64,000 nt of DNA from Lunularia cruciata (Eukaryota > Streptophyta > Marchantiopsida > Lunulariales > Lunulariaceae), in NCBI GenBank assembly GCA_948567375.1, contig OX419756.1, positions 2,857,001 through 2,921,000 on the forward strand, in the 5' to 3' direction. The notes below the pieces were generated by a model. That model ran no database searches, was not told where the DNA came from, and was given only the letters and a program-made list of their open reading frames with translations. Both the position numbers and the translations under genes were made by a program. This document shows positions 38,981-47,500 of this stretch, piece after piece; positions within the stretch are counted from its first letter, which is position 1; each line of letters starts with the position of its first letter.

Positions 38981-40585
38981 ATACAAAAAAATTCCATATG
39001 AAACCTTCATTTTTTATAGTAAATTTTATAAATGTATCTATTTTGGTTTATGGGACCCAATAAATAAATTTATAGGATTTTTACAGGAATCTCTGGTTCT
39101 TATTCACACCCATTCTTGAAATGCCCTCATATGCATACTATTTCATGAATGTAAAGACATAGAGTGGAGACTTGGACTTGGTGGTATCCACATGTGATCT
39201 TCAAATTATTAATACACTAAAAAATTTCTATTACAATCACCTCTACCTACGTTTTTCAACAGATTTAATCAAGAGAAGTCTTGGATGAAAAATCTAAAGT
39301 TCTAAAGGTGCAACGTGATTTTACTTTTTTTTTTGGGTGATACTCTTGTTAATCATAAATCCTAAAACTCAAACCTTAAACTTAAATATATTGCCTACAC
39401 CATTGGGTTAGGCATTGTTTGACCAAAACCCCAAACATGATATAACTTGGAGACAGTTACACGCCAACTATTCTTGTTATATAAAGATTGATTCAACCAA
39501 AACCCCAAGCCATTGGTCAACCAAAACCTACCCACGTTGGATATAATCTGCTAGTGGTTATATCTCAACTCTATGCCCCGTTGTAGAGATGGATGTGGTT
39601 GCACCTTAACTCTTGCATGGTGTGATGAATGTAGTGTGATGCCAAGGTATTGAGATGCACTTAATTATTGGTTTTGTTAACATTTTTTTAAGCAATTTCA
39701 TGTTTTATGTTAAACATAGATGCCATTTGGGCATTGAGAAAAAATTCTACATGCTCGGAGATTGGTTAGTATCACTCACAATTTATCATTGAGATAATTG
39801 AAGTAGGGTTTAGCACTTTAGTCTATTCAAGCTATTGAAGCAAGGTATATTGATCTATGCTTATTCTTCTCTAAGTGTTTGTGGCATAGAGCTTCAATGC
39901 AAATACTATGTAATCAATAATGAAAGACTCAAGATTCTTGACATCAAATCCAACAAACATTGTGTATGGAAATAATAATTCTTTCACCAAATAAGGTTTC
40001 TTCAGATGGGATGAGGATTGAAGCTTGTAGATTAGAATTCACTCGTCATAGGCGTCTTGGAGTGTTTGCTTGATGGATACAAGGGTATAACAACTCTTCC
40101 GTATTTTTGGTATGATGAGAAGGTCTAAAGGTTTCTAAGCTTGTGAAAATGAATATTGTAATCAACTTCAATTACGGTGGTTGAACGATTAAAAGATATA
40201 CAGATTGTTGTAGACATGAAGGTTGTTAAACTATTGAAAGATATAAAGATTGTTGTTGAACGATCGAAAGATATAGAGATTGTTGTGGACATGAAGATGC
40301 CACTGATTGACTGTAGAAAATATATATACCAGTAGATTAGGTTGTTTCTATATACAATTAAATATCTCAATTTATCACAATTTATCTATCGTGATCATCT
40401 TGTTGATAATTTCTAAAACATTTAGGATTTCGGTCGTCTGATAGCACTACATATTGTCAATTTCCAAATGGAGGGCATGATTCCATTACCTCTCTCAATG
40501 TGTTATTAATGTGCAAAATGAATAACTTTAAATGATCATGAGCTGCTCAGATTATGTGGCTAGAAGTTTATGATATTAAACATTG
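38981..40585. repeat. Duplicated intergenic segment, left flank of the large Ty3 insertion
   Basis: Colinear with 6640-8387. It includes the single-copy equivalent of the 7059 duplication (about 39428) and short AGATATAnAGATTGTTGT repeats near 40190-40280. It ends at CATTG, the left flank of the Ty3/gypsy insertion. No gene is seen. Confidence 0.6.
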
Positions 40586-41144
40586 TGTCGTGCGTATATA
40601 CATCGCTACACAACATACATCGCTGTCAACATCATACACTATAAAAGCACAACTCACACATAAGTCATACATAGACTCTAAAGTGCCACAATAATCAGAT
40701 TGCTTAACAATTCAACTCAACTCAACTCAACTCAGATCAGTACTTGATCTGTCACTCTATAAACTGCCAACAACTGGGCACTGATTACAGTCAAGCCACA
40801 CCCACTCAAGCATAGAGAATCCAGGTGACGCTCGCCGGCCTCTGTCCACCATAGCCAGGAACTCGAAGGCTCAACATCAGAGAAGTGAGCTCTCTGGAGC
40901 TCACTTCGAAACTATACCCCCTGGACTCGAGCTAGCCCTGAAACCCTAACGGTCCCGCTGACGGCACACTCGACGGTGCAAATGGTGCAAAGTGACGGTG
41001 GGCCCCACCGTGAAGTCAGTACCCCGAACACGAAATCTAACCGTCGGAAAGTAGTCCCTGAGAAACAGCTAGAATAACTCTAACTACCATCACTGGAACT
41101 CCAGTGTCCGAGCATCTAGATGCGGAACTACAAATGGCATGACA
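40586..41144 (-). repeat. 3' LTR of the complete element (about 559 bp)
   Basis: On the minus strand it starts TGTCATGCCATTTGTAG at 41144 and ends GCACGACA at 40586, giving the usual TG...CA ends. It consists of a 452-bp part (Q, 41144-40693) shared with the upstream repeats at 50513 and 55124, and a 107-bp part (P, 40692-40586) that the upstream repeats lack. A CAACT pentamer tract lies at about 40713-40731. The old copy also ends in Q followed by P, so P is a genuine part of the 3' end. Confidence 0.7.
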
Positions 41145-41146
41145 GC

Positions 41147-41253
41147 TGTCGTGCGTATATACATCGCTACACAACATACATCGCTGTCAACATCATACAC
41201 TATAAAAGCACAACTCACACATAAGTCATACATAGACTCTAAAGTGCCACAAT
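41147..41253 (-). repeat. Extra copy of LTR segment P just inside the 3' LTR
   Basis: These 107 bases repeat 40586-40692 and sit between the end of the coding region and the 3' LTR. Just upstream on the minus strand is GCTAGGGGGGCG, a purine-rich run that could be the polypurine tract. A canonical TATAAAAG is present on the opposite (plus) strand of each P copy (40640-40647 and 41201-41208), so P could hold an antisense promoter. This role is inferred. Confidence 0.6.
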
Positions 41254-41420
41254 CGCCCCCCTAGCTGGCGGTTAGGTCCCTCTAACTCCAGATAGCCATC
41301 TACTCTAAGTATATGGTATACCCTCTAATGGGCAAAGATCAGGAGGCCGGGTGCTATGGAGCCCCATCGTTAGTCGCCTGTCTGCAATCTATACCATATA
41401 AAGAATGAACTAGCTATAGG

Positions 41421-42200
41421 TCAAGTACATCTAGGACATAACCACTGTCCCTGAGGAACCACCGTGAGGGGAGGAGTCATACATGCCATATGCCATCCTC
41501 TCGAACAGCTATCACACACTAACATAGTAGCAGCTCCACCAGAAGAGCCACATAACATACACCTCAAGCCTGCACGTACAAGTGCCAAGCTTGGGTCCAT
41601 AGTACCATCAATGTTTGGGAGGTGGCATGGCGCACAATTGCGCACATGATCCTTCCAAACAACACCATCACGTCCTTCTAACACAAGGACTCCAGATGGC
41701 AAAACCTCGCACACTCTCAAGATAGTGCGGCCTGTAGAAACATCAAGTGTCGTCGGTGCTGTCTGCTGTAGATATACATAGTCGCCTGGATGAAATCGAC
41801 GGATCGAGGGTCTATAACCTCCTCCTCGAATGGTAGCATAGCGTAAAGTATCTCTATGCTGAGCAATCGCCAAGTTCTCGAAGGCCATCGGCATCACTCT
41901 CTGAAAGATCTCTGCCCGCTGAGAACATGCGCTCATCCATACATCAGGGTCATCCAAGTCCAAAACTATAGTAGCATCTCGACAAATGGCTGCAGGTAAA
42001 TCTGGATCTCGTCCATAGAGTAGAAAGTATGGAGAGAAGGATGCTAAGGAGGCTTGCTGGCTGAACCGATAGCCCATGGCCAACCAAGGTAACTGGAGAT
42101 CCCAATCTCCCAAGTGGCCTCTCTGCAAACCATACTTTTGCAATCCTCTCTTCACCGTCTGAACCACTCTCTCTGCTAAGCCATCTGCCTCAGGGTGATC
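41421..42200 (-). CDS. Integrase C-terminal part with terminal PHD finger (after in-frame TGA)
   Basis: It is in the same frame as the upstream pol region and separated from it only by the TGA at 42201-42203. It begins with DHPEADGLAERVVQTVKRGL, which contains the third catalytic acidic residue (Glu) of the integrase DDE triad. FSPYFLLYGRDP and a GPY/F-like strand region (GDYVYLQQTAP, TILRVCEVLPSGVLVLEG) follow. Numbered from the Met-equivalent valine codon at 42167, the C-terminus is a complete C4HC3 PHD finger: Cys203/206, Cys218/221, His226, Cys229, Cys244/247, ending one residue before the stop. PHD fingers read histone H3 tails, so it probably replaces the chromodomain that many Ty3/gypsy integrases use for target choice. 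Confidence 0.85.
   Translation of the reverse strand, partial: DHPEADGLAERVVQTVKRGLQKYGLQRGHLGDWDLQLPWLAMGYRFSQQASLASFSPYFLLYGRDPDLPAAICRDATIVLDLDDPDVWMSACSQRAEIFQRVMPMAFENLAIAQHRDTLRYATIRGGGYRPSIRRFHPGDYVYLQQTAPTTLDVSTGRTILRVCEVLPSGVLVLEGRDGVVWKDHVRNCAPCHLPNIDGTMDPSLALVRAGLRCMLCGSSGGAATMLVCDSCSRGWHMACMTPPLTVVPQGQWLCPRCT
41427..41561 (-). other. PHD finger domain (C4HC3)
   Basis: The spacing is Cys-x2-Cys-x11-Cys-x2-Cys-x4-His-x2-Cys-x14-Cys-x2-Cys, with the conserved Trp two residues before the last Cys pair (QWLCPRC). The segment MLVCDSCSRGWHMAC is textbook PHD. All eight zinc ligands are present, so the fold should be intact. The target mark cannot be told from sequence. Confidence 0.9.
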
Positions 42201-44534
42201 TCAGGATGTAGTACGATGATCAATCAAAGCCTTGTCACACAAGACCTGAAACTCTCCCAAGAACTCTGTATCCTGATCAGTCAAAACCTCAGCTGGTGCA
42301 CCGAAATGACTAAGAACTCGATCCAGGAACGAGTAAGCTGTCCCTTCACTAGACTTGTCGGGAAGTGCCACCAACTCAATCCACTTGGAGAAGTGCTCCA
42401 CCATCACCAAAACATACCGATGATGTCTCACAGTCAGCGGTAAAGGTCCGGCGAAGTCCAAACTCCAACGGTAACCCAATCCCATGATAGGTAATGGGTG
42501 TAACTGTGGCGTAAGAGCATTGAATGATGCTCTAACTCGGTCACAAACCACACATCTGGCAACAAACTGCTGTACCTCGGTCTGCATACCGCGCCACCAA
42601 TAATGACTCTGGAGTAAGCTATATGTACGCTTTACTCCAAAATGTCCTAGCTCCTCATGAGCATGACGGACCAACTGTGGTCTCTGTGATGGAAGTGGTA
42701 CTACTCGCACTCTACCATCCTCCCATACACGCAAAAGGTGTCTACCCTCCAATCTGAACCGTCTGGCTTGCTGAAGAACACGGTCTCTCTCCTTGGCCCC
42801 AACTGTGCCACCCACAACACCAGTGCGAAGATAGTCCATCACTAAGACATCATCATGAATGTCTCGCTGAACTGTACCAATATCTTCACTCTCTGGATCT
42901 GTGACTTCAATAACTCCTCCTGTATGCGCTGAGAGAGATACCACCAATGTCTCTGCAAATATACACAGAAAGGCTGATGCATGCCAACCTGGCACCATCT
43001 CCTCATCTGTCTCACCATGCCAACGTGCTCCGGTCTGATCCTGCTGGCTGGGACATGGGTTTCTACTCAACCCATCTGCATCACGGTTCACCACTCCAGG
43101 TCTGTGAACAACCGTGAAATCATACTCCTGTAAAATCAGAGCCCATCGTGCAAGCTTCCCTGAAAGCTTGTCGGACTCCATCAACCACTTCAGCGGCTGA
43201 TGATCAGTGATGAGAGTGAAGGGGTTACCAAATAGGTAACATCGGAAATGTGCTACTGCCCAAACTGCTGCCAAGCACTCTCCCTCATATGAACTATACT
43301 TCGCCTCCGCTGAATTGTTGGAGCGACTAGCATAGGCCACCACAAACTCCTTCTCCTCATCATCATGCTGGGTGAGCACCGCTCCAAGCCCCAACATACT
43401 CCAATCAGTGTGAACCTGAAATGGTCGTCCCCTGATCGGTCTCCTCAAAATAGGAGCAGATGTCAACCTCTCCTTGAGCTCTACAAAAGCTCTCTCCTGC
43501 TCATTTCCCCAACACCACTCTTGTGTAAGCTTGGTCAGCTTCGTCAAGGCCTTGGCAATGGCACTAAATCCTCTAACATAGCGGCGATAGAAGTTTGCCA
43601 ACCCAAGGAATGCTCGCACTCTGCTCACATCCGTAGGTCGAGGAATACGTGCAATAGCCTCCACCTTGGTCTGCTGAACACCAAGTCCTCCGGGGTAGAT
43701 AGTGTGACCCAAATACTCAACCTGCTCATGGAAGAACCTACACTTCCCAGGATGTAATTTGAGTCCATGAGATCTCAACCTCTCAAACACCTCCAACAAC
43801 TGTCGCTCATGCTCCTCCACAGTAGTGCTATACACCAAAATGTCATCAATATAGCACCGAGCAAAATCCAGTCCAGCTAGGATCCTATCCATGACCCTTT
43901 GGAACTCAGCAGGAGCGTTCTTCAACCCAAATGGTAAGAACCTCCACTGATATAACACATCCTTGCCGTGAGGATCAATAGCCCAAAATGCTGTCTTGGA
44001 CTTATCCTCCTCCCTGATCGGCAACTGATGATATCCCGCTCGAAGATCCAAAGTACTGAAGACTTTTGCATGCCCAATCGCATCAAAAATCTCCTCCGGT
44101 GTAGGCATGGCATACCGATCAGCCCTGGTCTGTCGGTTGATAGGACGGTAATCTCCACACATCCGCCTATCTGTATAGTTGCCATGCATATCCTTCTTGG
44201 CTGGCATCACTGTCGCTGATGCATACTCTCCATGTGAAATCTCCACCAAACCAGCCTCAAAAAGGTCACTACTCCGGCTCTGAATCAATGTCCTCTCCAT
44301 CTCACTATATCGATAAGGACGTCGGAAAACAGGTGTGTCGCTAGTCAGCTCAATCCGTATACCAGGTCCCTTCAGAGCACCCAAATCCTTCATACTGAAG
44401 GCAAAACAACTCGTGTGACTCCTCAAGAACCTCCAAACCCTCCGTCTTTCCTCTCCAGTAAGCTTGGGTCCAAGATCTGGCTCCCAAGTATCCTCTGTAA
44501 CTATAGTAGGAGTGGAAGACGTACTGACTGGCTG
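42201..44534 (-). CDS. Reverse transcriptase, RNase H and integrase core (pol)
   Basis: The frame is continuous with the upstream gag-protease-methyltransferase frame and starts straight after its UAG. Numbered from codon 44426: RT has LDLRAGYHQ (Asp127), FLPFGLKNAP and the catalytic YIDD at 192-195. RNase H has Asp341, Glu382, Asp408 and Asp449, with TDWS where the family usually has TDAS. Integrase has the HHCC zinc-binding region (HAHEELGH 588-595, Cys625/628), then the first two catalytic aspartates Asp657 (SLDFAG) and Asp717 (TDQDTEF). It ends at a TGA just before the third catalytic residue. Order and motifs are those of Ty3/gypsy. There is no ATG at the start, so expression must come through the UAG or after processing. 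The TGA probably inactivates this copy's integrase. Confidence 0.93.
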   Translation of the reverse strand, partial: QPVSTSSTPTIVTEDTWEPDLGPKLTGEERRRVWRFLRSHTSCFAFSMKDLGALKGPGIRIELTSDTPVFRRPYRYSEMERTLIQSRSSDLFEAGLVEISHGEYASATVMPAKKDMHGNYTDRRMCGDYRPINRQTRADRYAMPTPEEIFDAIGHAKVFSTLDLRAGYHQLPIREEDKSKTAFWAIDPHGKDVLYQWRFLPFGLKNAPAEFQRVMDRILAGLDFARCYIDDILVYSTTVEEHERQLLEVFERLRSHGLKLHPGKCRFFHEQVEYLGHTIYPGGLGVQQTKVEAIARIPRPTDVSRVRAFLGLANFYRRYVRGFSAIAKALTKLTKLTQEWCWGNEQERAFVELKERLTSAPILRRPIRGRPFQVHTDWSMLGLGAVLTQHDDEEKEFVVAYASRSNNSAEAKYSSYEGECLAAVWAVAHFRCYLFGNPFTLITDHQPLKWLMESDKLSGKLARWALILQEYDFTVVHRPGVVNRDADGLSRNPCPSQQDQTGARWHGETDEEMVPGWHASAFLCIFAETLVVSLSAHTGGVIEVTDPESEDIGTVQRDIHDDVLVMDYLRTGVVGGTVGAKERDRVLQQARRFRLEGRHLLRVWEDGRVRVVPLPSQRPQLVRHAHEELGHFGVKRTYSLLQSHYWWRGMQTEVQQFVARCVVCDRVRASFNALTPQLHPLPIMGLGYRWSLDFAGPLPLTVRHHRYVLVMVEHFSKWIELVALPDKSSEGTAYSFLDRVLSHFGAPAEVLTDQDTEFLGEFQVLCDKALIDHRTTS

Positions 44535-44537
44535 CTA
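44535..44537 (-). promoter_or_regulatory. In-frame UAG between methyltransferase and RT (possible readthrough site)
   Basis: The codons are GTG TAG CAG CCA GTC. The six bases after the UAG fit the CAR-YYA context that promotes UAG readthrough in plant viral RNAs of the tobamovirus type. Everything downstream stays open in the same frame for more than 700 codons. It could instead be an ordinary nonsense change of a CAG codon, which is how the stop at 52215 in the neighbouring copy arose. Confidence 0.5.
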
Positions 44538-47500
44538 CACTGGGCCCTTGGGAGCAATGGTGTCATGCTCCCGACCACTAGAGGTCCCAACCTCGGTGTG
44601 AAAAACTCCCTCCACTCTGGCTGCAAGCTCCATACGTCCTCTGGCTGCATCCCATGTGGACCAAGGGTGTAATCCAAGTAGCCCACGCTCACCTGGATGG
44701 ACTCCAAGTAGACCACTCTCCCTAGTAGCTACTGGATGTGTCCCAAGAATACCATGTCCACTCGGTCCATCGCCCCCAGCATGTGCCTGAATCGTCTCGA
44801 TAGGCACAGGGCTCACAAGTGTCTGAGTGGTGATGCCTATCAAGCGCATCCTACGCTGCTCTGCCAAACCAAGGCTCACAATCCAGGTCAAACAGTTCAG
44901 GTCCATAGCCTGACCTAACACCTGACGCCTGGATGCCTCTGACACTGCTGGAACAGCGGTAATACCGGTGCGAAAACCCATCGCCCGCTCTCTCTCATCA
45001 GCATTGGGCTCCACCAACTGCTGTAACTGTGAGTCCCAAACAAGTCCAGGTCCTCCCTCTCGAAAAGCATGAGAGCTTGGGAAACTCATGAGTGTGGGAA
45101 ATGCAGCTCTAGGCTGTCCAACTAGGTTCACCACTGCCATAGGTGACCTATCAGCCACTACCACTGTCTGAGACTGACGTCCAGCATCCAAGATATCATC
45201 AACAAGAATGTGGTCTAGTCGCTGAATCCCATCATAACTACGCTGTAGAACCTCTCTGGGTAAAAGGTTCGTCCACCAAAGACGAAGACGATGAGCTCGT
45301 GATCCCACTCTGGCTGCATCTAACAATACAGCAGGTCCCATCCAAGAATGGACCTGATGTGTACTCACCACCACTCTAGTGCAAGAATCACCCATCAATG
45401 GAACGTTCTCCAAAAGGTAAGCTGGAGAAACAGACTGATGAACCTGGAGATGTCGTAGTATCCGTAACATCTCCCAAAACACACCAGAACAAGGATCCTG
45501 AAGACCCAAACCGCGGCCCGCACGTGTATGTCCCTGACATGGCCATCCAGAAATCACCAAGTGAACAGGCCCATGTCTCTCTAGGTCATGCGCCCCCAGT
45601 AAGGAAATGTCTCCTGGTAAGGCCTTCTGGTAACCTATGACTGCTGACATCGGTAATAACTCCGGATACCGATAGGCCAAGTGTGCCACATGATGTAGAG
45701 AGACTCGCCTATCAGTCTCATCTCTCTCTACATACAAGTACCTCTGTACTCGGATACCCGCCTGTAATACCGCAGCTAGTCCGGTGCTGATCCCACCAAA
45801 CAACTCCAATAGGCATATCCCCTCTACTGGATACTGCCAAGCAATGAGTGTGGTATCAAGAGGTGTCAAAGCAATCGCCTCTGGAGGCTCATCCTCACTC
45901 TCATCCCCTGATGGTACGAAGGCTCCACTCCAAGCCTGCTGCACCAACTGATCTGCATGCTGCTGCAATGCCTCCTCTGAACTCCACAATGGAACATCCA
46001 AGGTGGATGGAACAATCCCACTCGTACTCCATAGCCGAGTGATCTCCTCTGGTATTGGAGTATCCTCTGCATGGGCGTTCCCCTCCAACAAGTCACCAGG
46101 CCAAGTAACTGCACCGCTGAAAGCCAAAACTGATGCTGCCATGGTCCCGGACTGTAGTGAGCCAAGACTGCCACTACTGAAGCGTACTGGTAGGCGACAT
46201 ACCCGTCCCTCACCAGACTGCCAACCAGGTCTATAAGAGGCTGTCTCCTCCCAATAGTCAATACTGAAACCCATATGGTATAACACTGCTCCCCCAACTA
46301 GCACATCATAGGACTCAGCTATCGTCGCAATAGCTTGAGCTCTCACCACCGAGCTATTAGTCGGATGACCAGGCTGAACCTGGACAACAAGCTCTCCACG
46401 TGTGATGTACTGTGTCGAACCACCACCAAGAGATGTCTGGATCTGAAATGGACACCTCTCCACATCGGTCTTCCGTAACTCCAGACCAACAACTGCAGCC
46501 TTCCCCAACATAAGGGGCTGCGCACCAGAGTCTAACAAGACTCTCTGTGGTGTATAGACCTTCCCTGAAGGTCCCACCAAACGAAAAATCCCCCTCTGGT
46601 TATCCAATAGGACAACACCAGGTGTAAACTGCGCTCTCTCAAAGGCCGGTCTAGCTGGCAACTCCTCCAGTCTAGCCGCTGCTGCCTGCCATAAACCACT
46701 GGTCGCTGAACGGATCCCATGCTCCTCAAACAAGTCAGCTCCACTACCAACCACCTCTGCTCTAGTAGTAGGAACTGCACCATCCCTACTCTCACACAAC
46801 GTGGCAGCCAACCGGAACACTGGGGCTGGGTCAACTCCCAATGTAAACATGTCACTGGCTGAAAATAAAGGATGCCGCATAATCAGCTGAGCCGCCCCCA
46901 ACATCATGCTAGACTCAGTCTGTGTAGTAGCAGGTGGCTGACTAGCAGGTATTCCATCAGGTACTCCATCACCACCTACCACACCTGCACTGGGACGTCT
47001 AGGAACCATGGATGTCGTCTGCAATGCCTCAGATAGCGTGAAAGACTGGGGAAGTCTGACCTGTCTCCCAACCTCTCCTCTCTGTGGGTCCAACTCCACT
47101 GATGCTCCTCTAGGCTCTGGAGCACGTACTGCACTCCTAGTCACTGCTGCAAATGCATCCACCTGTGCTGCTCCGCACATGAAGTCCAAAGCATCTCTAT
47201 CACGAGCATATGAGGTGGAAGCCTCAGCACCTGAATCTGATCTCCTATGAGCAATAGCCATACTAGCCAATCTCTGCTCCAACTGCTCAATCCGAGTAGC
47301 CATAGCTATGTCAGAAGTAAGGGCAGGTACTGCACCCCTACTAGGTGTAGATCCTCTACCACCACCTCTACCACCTCGTCCTCCATGAACTGGAGCTCCT
47401 CTACTACCTGCCATAGCAGCCCTACCACTCCGTAACTCCGGGTGTAGGTCAAAACACCGGTCACTAGTATGACCAAATCTATGGCAGTGCTCACACTGCC

